Positions 14,244-23,003 of a DNA stretch of 32,786 nucleotides are shown here, in pieces. Both the position numbers and the translations under genes were made by a program. Source of the stretch: an uncultured Prevotellaceae bacterium (GTDB lineage Bacteria > Bacteroidota > Bacteroidia > Bacteroidales > Bacteroidaceae); contig OMWH01000027.1 in NCBI GenBank assembly GCA_900314755.1, positions 1 through 32,786 on the forward strand, read 5' to 3'. Each line of letters begins with the position of its first letter. Positions within the stretch are counted from its first letter, which is position 1. Below the pieces are notes generated by a model that ran no database searches, was not told the origin of the DNA, and worked only from the letters and a program-made list of their open reading frames with translations.

Positions 14244-16322
14244 ATGAAGAGATTACCTGTATTTTTTGCCTGTTTGCTGGCATGTTACACTACCTGTGAG
14301 GCTCAGATTCACAGAAAGGGAGATATAGACACAACCCAGACGAGTCGTTCGTATAACCTGAACCCGGTCGTGGTGACAGGCTCCGGTCATCATCAGCGAC
14401 TGAAATCCACGGCGACACCAGTCCATGTGATGAGTAAAAGGGAGATACAGGAGCAGGGAATTACGACGTTCGACCAGGCGTTGACACGAATGATGCCACA
14501 GACCTCCATGGCACCCAACTCCATGGGTACGTTCCTCCGTCTGAACGGACTGGGGAATAAATATATCCTGATCCTGATCAACGGACAGAAGGTGACAGGT
14601 GATATCTCTAATAATGTGGACCTGAACCGCATCGACATGTCTCGCATAGAACGTATCGAGGTACTCGACGGTGCTGCTTCCTCCCTTTATGGCAGTGATG
14701 CTATTGCCGGTGTGATTAATATCATCACCAGTCAACCGACTGACGCTTTAGTCCATGTGCATAACGACTTGAAAGTAAGTGGGAAAGGAGCGTTGACCGA
14801 AACGGTTGGTTTGGATATTTACAAGAATGGCTTTGGTTCTTATACCACCTTCACCCATGACCGTGCTGACAGTTATCAGAACAACAACTTGGAATACGTG
14901 AAGGGTTCTGATACGGAGACACAGGAGACGATTGCTCCTCTCTTTACCGGCTACCGCTCGAATGTGGTCAGTCAGAAATTCACCTATAAGCCAAACAAGA
15001 AGTTGGCATTCAATGCAGGACTCAGTTATTCCTATAAGATTACCGACCGTCCTGAAACCCGTGAGGATGTCACGGGAGGTACCGACTATGAGATGAGGTA
15101 TAAAGGCTTCCGTTGGAACTTAGGCGGTATCTATAAGTTCAGCAGGCGTAACTCATTACAGGCAGACTTCACGGTAGACCGTTTCCGTTATGGTAAGGAA
15201 TATGATATCGCTACCAAGTCTTATGAGGTAGGCGACTATGTGCAGTCGAAAAAACAACGCTCGATGGAGGGACAGCTGAAAGCGATTCTCGGTCTCACGA
15301 CAAACTCCACCACCATCTTCGGTGCTGATTGGCAGAAGAACTATCTGACAGCATCGTCTGGCAATATCGACCAGCACGTGTCGACTTTCGCTGCCTATGC
15401 ACAGCATGAGATGAAGTTCCTTCGTGACTTTACTGCTACCGTAGGTCTTCGCTGGACATATCATGAGACGTTCAAGAACCACCTGACACCCAAGGCGACC
15501 CTGATGTATGCACCGGGCAATTTCAGGTTCCGTGCCACCTATTCTGCCGGCTTCCGTGCACCTGGACTGGACGAGCTCTATTATCACTATTTCTCCGTCA
15601 ATCGCGGAAAGGCACAGATTATCTTTGGTAATCAGGACCTCTCACCGGAGAAGAGTCATTATTTCTCACTCAATGCGGAATATCATAACGACTATATCGT
15701 GGTGGGTGTAACGGGATTCCTGAACCGTATCAATGATATGGTGGTGAGAGAGAATATCGACGTGGATGCCAACTCCCTACAGATGCTACAGACAGAGTTT
15801 CCTGAGATGACTGCCGACCAGGCGGCGAAACTCGAACGCTACTCCCTCTACAGGAACAGTGACAAGGGTGATGTGAAGGGGGTACAGCTGAATGTGTCTG
15901 CCAATCTGTTTGAGGGCTTCAACCTCTCGGCAAACTATGCTTATACCTATGCACGCAGCAAGAGTGGGGAAGACTGGATGACTCTTGAGCGCAGTATCCG
16001 TCATGCTGCGACCATTGCGGCTAACTACCATCGCCAGTGGGGGAAATACAAGATGAATGTCAATCTGAACGGCAGACTACAGTCAAAGACTTACTATCCC
16101 GATTACGAGGATGCTCCAGGCTTCGGGGTGTGGAACCTCCATACCACCCATACTTTTAATGTGGCAAGATGGGCTGTCATTGAACCCAGTATCGGTGTCG
16201 ATAATATCTTTGACAGGGTAGACTGCCGTATCGACTCGTCATCGAGGAAATATGCGCTCTACACACCAGGCAGGATGTTAGTGGTAGGACTGAAGGTGAG
16301 ATTCCTCTCAAAACATGAATGA
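14244..16322 (+). CDS. btuB: BtuB-like TonB-dependent outer-membrane receptor (second copy)
   Basis: A 692-residue receptor. Signal peptide MKRLPVFFACLLACYTTCEA, TonB-box-like PVVVTGSG, plug with LNGLGNKYILILINGQ and LYGSDAIAGVINIITS, then a beta-barrel ending VGLKVRF plus five residues. It is clearly homologous to the first receptor over the plug and barrel, though the two are well diverged, so it is an old paralogue or an acquired second specificity rather than a recent duplicate. The ATG at 14244 starts the signal peptide; the longer in-frame opening from 14100 is inside cbiK. Position after the lipoprotein chelatase suggests it takes up a related tetrapyrrole, but the cargo cannot be told from sequence. 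Confidence 0.88.
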   Translation: MKRLPVFFACLLACYTTCEAQIHRKGDIDTTQTSRSYNLNPVVVTGSGHHQRLKSTATPVHVMSKREIQEQGITTFDQALTRMMPQTSMAPNSMGTFLRLNGLGNKYILILINGQKVTGDISNNVDLNRIDMSRIERIEVLDGAASSLYGSDAIAGVINIITSQPTDALVHVHNDLKVSGKGALTETVGLDIYKNGFGSYTTFTHDRADSYQNNNLEYVKGSDTETQETIAPLFTGYRSNVVSQKFTYKPNKKLAFNAGLSYSYKITDRPETREDVTGGTDYEMRYKGFRWNLGGIYKFSRRNSLQADFTVDRFRYGKEYDIATKSYEVGDYVQSKKQRSMEGQLKAILGLTTNSTTIFGADWQKNYLTASSGNIDQHVSTFAAYAQHEMKFLRDFTATVGLRWTYHETFKNHLTPKATLMYAPGNFRFRATYSAGFRAPGLDELYYHYFSVNRGKAQIIFGNQDLSPEKSHYFSLNAEYHNDYIVVGVTGFLNRINDMVVRENIDVDANSLQMLQTEFPEMTADQAAKLERYSLYRNSDKGDVKGVQLNVSANLFEGFNLSANYAYTYARSKSGEDWMTLERSIRHAATIAANYHRQWGKYKMNVNLNGRLQSKTYYPDYEDAPGFGVWNLHTTHTFNVARWAVIEPSIGVDNIFDRVDCRIDSSSRKYALYTPGRMLVVGLKVRFLSKHE

Positions 16323-16417
16323 ACAAAAATGAAAACCATAACTTGCATAATTGTAATCTAAGTTGATTTTATAGAATCCTAAGTTGTTGAACGAATCTTT
16401 TAAATAATGTCAAGGTG

Positions 16418-16449
16418 TTTGTAGGTTTCGTCTTTTTTATGTATTTTTG
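16418..16449 (+). promoter_or_regulatory. Promoter TTTG-N20-TATTTTTG
   Basis: TTTG at 16418-16421 and TATTTTTG at 16442-16449 match the Bacteroidota sigma-factor consensus closely. It starts the run of plus-strand genes from 16471 to 22533. Confidence 0.8.
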
Positions 16450-16470
16450 TAGCCAAAATAGTAAAGAAGA

Positions 16471-17421
16471 ATGGAATACGCATTGTTTAAGAGCCGAAGC
16501 TACCGGGGAGTCATCTCCAAGGGGCTCGGTTTATATTTCTCTCATTTCCGCCTGTTTCTGAAGGCTTCATGGTTGATGGCTGTCATCTTCGCAGTGGTTT
16601 TCGCTGCCTTGGAGATGCTGTTGTCCATACAGTTACCTGCACTCTCTGCAACCATCATGAAACAAGAGTTGGTGCTGAAGACAGAACTGTCACCAGAGAT
16701 AGCCCAACAATATTTAGAGTCTGTCGGTATCACCTTCCTGTTGGTATTGCTTTTCATGATTGCGGAGGCATTGACGGTAGGAACTGTAGTGAATAAGCTG
16801 AAAGAGCATCATGACACCAATACGATGACGGTTCCCAAACGCTGGTTCAGTATCAGTCGGCGGATGATGGGACGCACCCTGAAGGGTTATGTGTTCAACA
16901 CCCTGACGATACTGGTACCTGTCTTACTGCTTGCCGTCCTGGTGGCTGTCTTGCATCATTTCGCCCCCGATGCCATGATGACATGGATGATCATCGTCGC
17001 CCTGTGCTGCATGGTGTTAGGACTGATGGCTCTCCCCATGCTGTTTGTCTTCATGAAATATGTGATGAACACAGGCAAGTCGTATTTCTCCCAGCTTGGA
17101 GCATCGTATGCAAGAGGTTTGCGCCACTGGGGACATATCTTCACTACCATGTTGATAAGTTGTTTGATTGTCTGTGTGCTGGCAGGAATCTGTTGTCTGC
17201 CAACCGCCATCCTTGCCCAGGCACATTGGACATCGCAGGAAGGCTTCCTCAATGGTGACCCCTTAGGGATGCCCGGCTATATCACCACACTGTCGTTCAT
17301 CACCTATTTCCTGACAGGTTTTATACTGGTCTATATTTGCATGCCCATACTGATGATTGTTTATTTCATGTATGGCTCGATAGAGACCTATGAACAAGAG
17401 AAAAATAAACTAGATATATGA
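16471..17421 (+). CDS. Six-helix integral membrane protein, function unknown
   Basis: A 316-residue protein with six hydrophobic segments at about 27-52, 86-107, 140-163, 168-197, 218-244 and 270-300. No catalytic motif recognised. A long soluble loop with [20 protein letters not shown] lies between helices 2 and 3. It is the first gene after a strong promoter and overlaps hisB by four bases (ATGA), so translation is coupled. The overall pattern resembles conserved Bacteroidota membrane proteins without known role; a link to histidine synthesis is not implied by the overlap alone. Confidence 0.8.
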   Translation: MEYALFKSRSYRGVISKGLGLYFSHFRLFLKASWLMAVIFAVVFAALEMLLSIQLPALSATIMKQELVLKTELSPEIAQQYLESVGITFLLVLLFMIAEALTVGTVVNKLKEHHDTNTMTVPKRWFSISRRMMGRTLKGYVFNTLTILVPVLLLAVLVAVLHHFAPDAMMTWMIIVALCCMVLGLMALPMLFVFMKYVMNTGKSYFSQLGASYARGLRHWGHIFTTMLISCLIVCVLAGICCLPTAILAQAHWTSQEGFLNGDPLGMPGYITTLSFITYFLTGFILVYICMPILMIVYFMYGSIETYEQEKNKLDI

Positions 17422-18476
17422 AAAGACTATTATTTATTGACCGTGACGGTACCATCATCGAGGAACCTGCAGACGAGCAGATAGACGCCTTTGAGAAACT
17501 GAAGTTCGTGGAGGGTGTTATCCGCAACCTTGTGTTCATTCGTCAGCGTCTCGACTTTGAGTTTGTCATGGTCAGCAATCAGGACGGGCTGGGTACCGAC
17601 TCTTTCCCAGAAGACACCTTCTGGCCTGTCCAGAACTTCATCCTGCAGACACTGAAAGGAGAAGGGGTGGAGTTTGATGATATCCTGATTGATCCCCATT
17701 TCCCAGAAGATCATGCACCAACCAGGAAGCCCAACACAGGACTGGTGGAGAAATACATGAACAATCCAGCGTACGATATCGCCAACAGTTATGTGATTGG
17801 TGACCGTGATACTGACCGCCAGTTTGCAGAGAATATCGGATGTAAGTTCCTGCAGATAGGCAGTTGGGACAAGGTGGCAGAGACCCTTTTTGCCGGTGAG
17901 CGTTACGCGGAGGTGAAACGTACCACGAAGGAGACAGATATTGAGATCAAGGTCTGTCTGGACGGTACCGGCAAGTGTGACATCTCCACAGGACTGGGAT
18001 TCTTCGACCACATGCTGGAGCAGATCGGCAAACATGGCATGATGGACCTGACGATACACACCAAGGGCGATTTGGAGGTGGACGAGCACCATACCATTGA
18101 GGATACCGCTATTGCTTTGGGTGAGTGCTTCCTCAAGGCATTAGGAGACAAACGAGGTATCGAGCGTTACGGCTACTGTCTGCCGATGGACGACTGTCTG
18201 TGCAGTGTCGCCCTCGACTTCGGAGGTCGTCCCTGGCTGGTATGGGATGCTGAGTTTCATCGTGAGAAGATAGGAGAGATGCCTACGGAGATGTTTCTGC
18301 ATTTCTTCAAGAGTCTGAGTGATGCCGCTAAGATGAACCTGAACATCAAGGCAGAAGGCACTAATGAGCACCACAAGATAGAGGGCATCTTCAAGGCACT
18401 GGCAAGAGCTCTGAAGATGGCTGTGCGCCGTGACATCTATCATTATGAGTTACCCAGTACGAAAGGAATGCTATGA
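17418..18476 (+). CDS. hisB: HisB: bifunctional histidinol-phosphatase / imidazoleglycerol-phosphate dehydratase
   Basis: A 352-residue cytoplasmic enzyme for two steps of histidine synthesis. Residues 1 to about 165 are a HAD-type phosphatase: FIDRDGTI with the nucleophile/acid pair Asp8 and Asp10, VSNQDG, and [10 protein letters not shown]. Residues about 170-352 are the dehydratase, with [25 protein letters not shown] and [11 protein letters not shown], the two HHxxE metal motifs. The cysteine/histidine-rich zinc loop of the phosphatase is reduced to [12 protein letters not shown], as in a C-less variant. It sits apart from other his genes, overlapping a membrane protein upstream and an oxidoreductase downstream by four bases each. 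Confidence 0.95.
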   Translation: MKRLLFIDRDGTIIEEPADEQIDAFEKLKFVEGVIRNLVFIRQRLDFEFVMVSNQDGLGTDSFPEDTFWPVQNFILQTLKGEGVEFDDILIDPHFPEDHAPTRKPNTGLVEKYMNNPAYDIANSYVIGDRDTDRQFAENIGCKFLQIGSWDKVAETLFAGERYAEVKRTTKETDIEIKVCLDGTGKCDISTGLGFFDHMLEQIGKHGMMDLTIHTKGDLEVDEHHTIEDTAIALGECFLKALGDKRGIERYGYCLPMDDCLCSVALDFGGRPWLVWDAEFHREKIGEMPTEMFLHFFKSLSDAAKMNLNIKAEGTNEHHKIEGIFKALARALKMAVRRDIYHYELPSTKGML

Positions 18477-19450
18477 AATTGTTGAAATGGGGTTTTATCG
18501 GATGTGGTGAGGTGACAGAGATCAAAAGCGGTCCTGCCTTCTCGGAAGTGGAGGGCTCCAGTGTCGTTGCCGTGATGAGCCGTACCGAGGAGCGTGCCCG
18601 CACCTATGCCATCAAGCATGGTATTCCTAAGTGGTATACCGATGCCCAGGAACTGATCAATGACCCGGATGTCAATGCTGTCTATGTCGCTACTCCTCCC
18701 AGTAGTCATGCGACCTATGCCATCATGGCTATGAAGGCAGGGAAACCAGTATACGTCGAGAAACCCTTGGCATCGACTTATGAGGACTGTGCCCGTGTCA
18801 ACCGTGTCAGTGAGGAGACGGGGATGCCGTGTTTTGTCGCTTATTACCGTCGTTACCTTCCTTATTTCCAGAAGGTGAAGGATATTGTGAACAGCGGACA
18901 GATAGGAAAGGTCGTCAATGTGCATGTCCGTTTTGCTGTTCCACCCCGTGAGGAGGATAAGGCAAAGACGTTGCCATGGCGGCTGCAGCCCGATATCGCA
19001 GGAGGTGGCTATTTCTATGACCTTGCCCCTCATCAGTTAGACCTGTTGCAGGATATCTTCGGTGTCATCATCGAGGCTCGTGGCATCTGCTCCAACCGTG
19101 GCGGGCTGTATCAGGCAGAGGATAGTGTGAGTGCCTGCTTCCAGTTTGAGAACGGACTGCCAGGCAGTGGCTCGTGGTGCTTCGTTGCCCATGAGTCAGC
19201 TCGTGAGGACCGTATCGAACTGATAGGTGAACAAGGGTCTGTCAGTTTCTCGGTATTCGACTATCAGCCCATCAAACTGCATACCAGTGAGGGGGCGGAG
19301 AGTATCACGGTACCCAATCCACCCTATGTGCAGTATCCGTTAATAAAAAAAGTGATAGAGCATCTTCAAGGTCTTGACATATGCAATTGCACGAGTGTTT
19401 CGGCAACGCCCGTCAACTGGGCGCTAGACCGTATTCTTGGTAAATTCTGA
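18473..19450 (+). CDS. Gfo/Idh/MocA-family NAD(P)-dependent oxidoreductase
   Basis: A 325-residue protein. The N-terminal Rossmann fold shows [11 protein letters not shown] (dinucleotide loop) and [11 protein letters not shown], and the family signature VEKPLA. The C-terminal half has the substrate-domain pattern [16 protein letters not shown] with the catalytic-region histidine. Members oxidise sugars or inositols or reduce related compounds; the substrate is not predictable here. The start overlaps hisB (ATGA) and the stop overlaps the next gene by one base (TGATG), so it belongs to the same operon. Confidence 0.9.
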   Translation: MKLLKWGFIGCGEVTEIKSGPAFSEVEGSSVVAVMSRTEERARTYAIKHGIPKWYTDAQELINDPDVNAVYVATPPSSHATYAIMAMKAGKPVYVEKPLASTYEDCARVNRVSEETGMPCFVAYYRRYLPYFQKVKDIVNSGQIGKVVNVHVRFAVPPREEDKAKTLPWRLQPDIAGGGYFYDLAPHQLDLLQDIFGVIIEARGICSNRGGLYQAEDSVSACFQFENGLPGSGSWCFVAHESAREDRIELIGEQGSVSFSVFDYQPIKLHTSEGAESITVPNPPYVQYPLIKKVIEHLQGLDICNCTSVSATPVNWALDRILGKF

Positions 19451-20547
19451 TGTCCATGCGAAAGGTTCTGCTCATCATACTGTTGCTGTCAGCTTTGGGT
19501 GTGAATGCCCAAGACTCATTGAGCGTGGAGACACCCAAAAAGGGATGGCTCGCACGTCTCATCGACAGTTTCAGTGAGATAGATACTAATTATGTGGAAC
19601 CACAGCATTACAACTGGGCGTTGATGCTTCAGTCCATCAACACCTATGACTATTATCGTATCAGTACTCCTGGTGACGACGGACAGTCGATTTCCTTTGC
19701 CCCCACGATAGGTGTCCGTATGGGACCATATTTCGGATGGCGCTGGATATTCTTAGGCTACACCATCGACCTTCGTAACATCCACTTCTTCAGCGGTCCC
19801 CGAAAGTTGGAGATTGACGGTAGTATTTATAGCTCCCGCTTCGGTGCGGATATCTTCTACCGGCGCTCAGTGGATGACTATAAGATCAGAAGGGTGTATC
19901 TGGGAAAGGATATTGATACAGAGGCATTGGAAGGACAGGAATTTAACGGTCTGAATGTCAGTATAACAGGTGTTAACTTCTACTATATCTTCAACCACAA
20001 GCGGTTCTCTTATCCTGCGGCTTTCGCACAGAGTACTTGTCAGAAAATAAGTTGTGGCTCATGGATGGTTGGTCTGGGCTATCTGAAAAATGACATCGAG
20101 TTTGACCATAAGCGGTTGGAGGCTCTTGCACAGGAGAAATTGGGACATGAGGTGGAACTGGACAGCGGTCTGATGTTCAACCGCATCAAGTATACAGATA
20201 TCAATGCGTCCGTAGGGTATGCCTATAACTGGGTCTTTGCCCGCAACTGGCTGTTATGCGGAAGTCTGTCGATGGCACTTGCCTATAAGACCTCGCTGGG
20301 TGAGACAGAGAAAAAGTATGATACTCAGAAAGACTCGGGCTTCGACTTCGGCAACTTTAATATTGATGGCATCGGTCGGTTCGGTATTGTATGGAATAAT
20401 ACGAAATGGTATGCGGGTGCCAGCGCTATTGTCCGTGCCTATAATTACCATAAGTCGCAGTTCGCTGCCAATAACATCTTTGGTGACCTCTGTATTTACG
20501 TTGGTCTGAACTTCGGACCCCGCGGACCGTATAGAAAGAAAAATTAA
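19450..20547 (+). CDS. DUF4421 family exported protein
   Basis: A 365-residue protein with a signal peptide ([21 protein letters not shown], cleavage after Ala-Gln likely). The mature part is rich in aromatic beta-strand segments (RMGPYFGWRWIFLGYTIDL region, VGYAYNWVFARNWLL, GLNFGPRGPYR) and looks like an outer-membrane beta-barrel or barrel-associated protein; DUF4421 is the family I recognise from these segments. An alternative start is Met3. It overlaps the oxidoreductase stop by one base. Function unknown. Confidence 0.82.
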   Translation: MSMRKVLLIILLLSALGVNAQDSLSVETPKKGWLARLIDSFSEIDTNYVEPQHYNWALMLQSINTYDYYRISTPGDDGQSISFAPTIGVRMGPYFGWRWIFLGYTIDLRNIHFFSGPRKLEIDGSIYSSRFGADIFYRRSVDDYKIRRVYLGKDIDTEALEGQEFNGLNVSITGVNFYYIFNHKRFSYPAAFAQSTCQKISCGSWMVGLGYLKNDIEFDHKRLEALAQEKLGHEVELDSGLMFNRIKYTDINASVGYAYNWVFARNWLLCGSLSMALAYKTSLGETEKKYDTQKDSGFDFGNFNIDGIGRFGIVWNNTKWYAGASAIVRAYNYHKSQFAANNIFGDLCIYVGLNFGPRGPYRKKN

Positions 20548-20566
20548 TCAATAAATAATAGATAAT

Positions 20567-20959
20567 ATGGAATTACCTGATTTTATGAGTTATGCCAATA
20601 AGTTTTCTCAATCGGATTTCGTTGAGAAGATTTCCCGCATCGCCAAGCGGGCTGGCTCAAAACTGGTGTATGCAGCCTTGATCCTGTACTATACCTTGCA
20701 GAGTGATAAGATTAGCAAGGCTGATAAGGCGATGATTATCGGAGCCCTGGGTTACATGATCAGTCCTCTTGACGTGCTGCCGGATGCGATCCCCATCGTC
20801 GGACTCACTGATGACTTAGCCGTACTTGTTTATGTATTGAAGAAAGTATGGACGGAAGTGGATCCTGACATTCAGGAGAAGGCAAAGTCGAAACTCTCCA
20901 AGTGGTTTGACGAGGATGAGATAGAGGAGATCGGCGATCTCTTCAAGGAAGAGCGATGA
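20567..20959 (+). CDS. YkvA/DUF1232 family small membrane protein
   Basis: A 130-residue protein with the DUF1232 core GYMISPLDVLPDAIPIVGLTDD (about residues 66-87, read as SPLDVLPD and GLTDD), preceded by a hydrophobic segment LVYAALILYYTL. The C-terminus is charged. The family is widespread and its role is unknown. It follows DUF4421 by 19 bp and overlaps the FAD dehydrogenase start by four bases. Confidence 0.88.
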   Translation: MELPDFMSYANKFSQSDFVEKISRIAKRAGSKLVYAALILYYTLQSDKISKADKAMIIGALGYMISPLDVLPDAIPIVGLTDDLAVLVYVLKKVWTEVDPDIQEKAKSKLSKWFDEDEIEEIGDLFKEER

Positions 20960-22533
20960 TACAGGAATACGATATCAGAGTGCTTCCGCCAGTGGCTGCC
21001 AACGAGCAGTCACTGAGAGACTTTATTGCTGAAGAGAAGGGCTTTGACGTTCGTACCATCTGCCATCTGCGTATTCTCAGGAAAAGTATCGATGCCCGTC
21101 AGCGTACCATTTTTGTCAACCTGAAGGTGCGTGTCTATATCAATGAGATGCCGGAGGATGATGCCTATCAGCATACAGACTATCCCGATGTCTCTGACAG
21201 TCCTCAGGTCATTGTGGTAGGTGCCGGACCGGGTGGTCTCTTCGCAGCCCTTAAACTCATTGAGTTGGGGTTACGCCCTGTTGTCCTGGAGCGTGGTAAG
21301 GATGTTCATGAACGTAAGAAAGACCTCTCGATGATTACCAAGACGCAGCAGGTGGATGGAGAGAGTAACTATTGCTTCGGAGAGGGTGGCGCTGGTGCCT
21401 ATTCGGATGGTAAGCTATATACCCGTAGTAAGAAACGGGGCAATAGTGAGAAAATCCTCCATGTGTTCTGTCAGCACGGTGCGTCGACGAATATCCTTTC
21501 TGATGCTCATCCGCATATCGGTACGGACAAGTTACCGAGGGTTATAGAGAACATGCGTAACACGATCTTACGCTGTGGTGGTGAGGTGCATTTCCAGACA
21601 AAGATGACACGCCTGCTCATAGAGCATGATACCGTAATAGGGGTAGAGGCAGAGAACATTTCTCATTCCTCACTTCTCATTTCTCATTTCAAAGGTCCCG
21701 TCATCCTCGCCACAGGACATTCGGCACGTGATGTCTATCGCTATCTTGCAGCAGCGAAGGTAGAGATAGAGGCGAAAGGTATTGCTGTTGGTGTACGCCT
21801 GGAGCATCCTTCGTTACTCATCGACCAGATACAATACCATAACAAACAGGGTAGGGGGAAGTACCTTCCCGCTGCCGAGTATTCGTTTGTCACACAGGTG
21901 GATGGACGTGGTGTCTACTCTTTCTGTATGTGCCCAGGTGGTTTTGTGATACCTGCAGCTACAGACAAGCAGCAGATTGTCGTCAATGGCATGTCACCCT
22001 CCAACCGTGGGGGACAGTGGAGTAATAGCGGAATGGTGGTTGAGGTGCGCGCTGAGGATATTGATGGTCATGATGCCCTGAGGGTTATGACTTTCCAAGA
22101 GCAGTTGGAAGAGAATTGTTGGCAACAGGGAAACAGAAAGCAGACAGCCCCTGCCCAGCGTATGGCAGACTTTGTCAACAAGCGTTTGAGTTACGACCTG
22201 CCTAAGAGCTCTTATGCGCCAGGACTCATCTCGTCACCACTGCATTTCTGGATGCCTGAGATGATTACCAAGCGGTTGCAAGAGGGTTTTAAGTATTTCG
22301 GGAAACACGCTCATGGCTTCCTGACTAATGATGCCGTGATGATTGGAGTAGAGACACGTACCTCCTCACCAGTGCGTATCATCAGAGATAATGAGACATT
22401 GATGCATGTCCGTATTCAGGGACTGTTCCCGTGTGGCGAGGGTGCTGGCTATGCCGGTGGTATCGTCTCTGCGGGTGTCGATGGAGAACGGTGTGCGGAG
22501 ATGTGTGCGGAATATATGAAAAAAGGAGCGTGA
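20956..22533 (+). CDS. FAD-dependent dehydrogenase (COG2509-type)
   Basis: A 525-residue flavoprotein. The dinucleotide-binding motif VVGAGPGGLFAALKL lies at about residues 85-99, followed by VVLERGKDV. Further signs are CFGEGGAGAYSDGKL, ILATGHSARDVY, and a C-terminal FAD motif GLFPCGEGAGYAGGIVSA. An N-terminal 75-residue domain precedes the Rossmann fold, as usual for this group. Residues about 234-245 (NISHSSLLISHF) are encoded by a short tandem repeat and look like an inserted loop just before the conserved FKGPVILATG strand. Substrate unknown. The gene ends inside a hairpin terminator. Confidence 0.9.
   Translation: MIQEYDIRVLPPVAANEQSLRDFIAEEKGFDVRTICHLRILRKSIDARQRTIFVNLKVRVYINEMPEDDAYQHTDYPDVSDSPQVIVVGAGPGGLFAALKLIELGLRPVVLERGKDVHERKKDLSMITKTQQVDGESNYCFGEGGAGAYSDGKLYTRSKKRGNSEKILHVFCQHGASTNILSDAHPHIGTDKLPRVIENMRNTILRCGGEVHFQTKMTRLLIEHDTVIGVEAENISHSSLLISHFKGPVILATGHSARDVYRYLAAAKVEIEAKGIAVGVRLEHPSLLIDQIQYHNKQGRGKYLPAAEYSFVTQVDGRGVYSFCMCPGGFVIPAATDKQQIVVNGMSPSNRGGQWSNSGMVVEVRAEDIDGHDALRVMTFQEQLEENCWQQGNRKQTAPAQRMADFVNKRLSYDLPKSSYAPGLISSPLHFWMPEMITKRLQEGFKYFGKHAHGFLTNDAVMIGVETRTSSPVRIIRDNETLMHVRIQGLFPCGEGAGYAGGIVSAGVDGERCAEMCAEYMKKGA
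21657..21690. repeat. Short tandem repeat inside the FAD dehydrogenase gene
   Basis: Repeated TTTCTCAT/CCTCACT units on the plus strand, in frame, giving NISHSSLLISHF. Same style as the repeats at 3895-3928 and 9407-9436. Confidence 0.6.
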
Positions 22534-22546
22534 CTAACGCTCCTTT
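22522..22546. terminator. Bidirectional terminator between convergent genes
   Basis: Perfect 10-bp stem AAAGGAGCGT / ACGCTCCTTT with loop GACTA, flanked by A-rich sequence on the left and TTTCTGTTTG on the right. The TGA stop of the upstream gene (22531-22533) spans the stem-loop boundary. It serves the plus-strand operon and the minus-strand rpiB. Confidence 0.85.
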
Positions 22547-22556
22547 CTGTTTGTTA

Positions 22557-23003
22557 TTACTTTGGTTGAACCGGTATCTTGTCGATACGCTTCTGATGAC
22601 GACCTCCTTCGAAAGTCGTCTTGAAGAACTCATCCATGATTTTCTCCGCCATCTTATTATCAATGAAACGTCCTGGCATCACCAGTACGTTAGCATCGTT
22701 ATGCTGACGAATCATGTGGGCAATCTCAGGAATCCATGCCAATCCGGCACGGATGCCCTGGTGCTTGTTCAGCGTCATAGCGATACCCTCGCCAGAGCCG
22801 CAGATACCAATGCCGGGATATACCTCACCGCTCTCCACACCTTCAGCCAAGGCATGACCAAAGTCGGGATAGTCGACGGAGGCATCACTCCATGTTCCAT
22901 AATCCTTGTAAGGATAACCATGCTCCTCCAGATACTGGAGCACATATTTTTTAAGGGGGTAACCTGCGTGGTCGCAGGCTACTCCAACAGTCTTAATCTC
23001 CAT
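22557..23003 (-). CDS. rpiB: RpiB: ribose-5-phosphate isomerase B
   Basis: A 148-residue cytoplasmic isomerase interconverting ribose 5-phosphate and ribulose 5-phosphate. Seen: GVACDHAGYPLK (7-18), DYPDFGHALA, GICGSGEGIAMTLNK with the active-site cysteine, and the phosphate-binding RAGLAW region with NDANVLVMPGR. The ATG overlaps the tkt stop by one base (TAATG), so it is translated together with transketolase. Both serve the non-oxidative pentose-phosphate pathway. Confidence 0.95.
   Translation of the reverse strand: MEIKTVGVACDHAGYPLKKYVLQYLEEHGYPYKDYGTWSDASVDYPDFGHALAEGVESGEVYPGIGICGSGEGIAMTLNKHQGIRAGLAWIPEIAHMIRQHNDANVLVMPGRFIDNKMAEKIMDEFFKTTFEGGRHQKRIDKIPVQPK

Noticed and set aside
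13406-14245. 279-residue open frame antisense to cbiK
   Set aside because: It lies wholly opposite a gene with clear family motifs, and its peptide has no recognisable domain.
16323-16417. Terminator after the second receptor
   Set aside because: Only a loose direct repeat (CTAAGTTG twice) is visible; no stable stem followed by a T-run.
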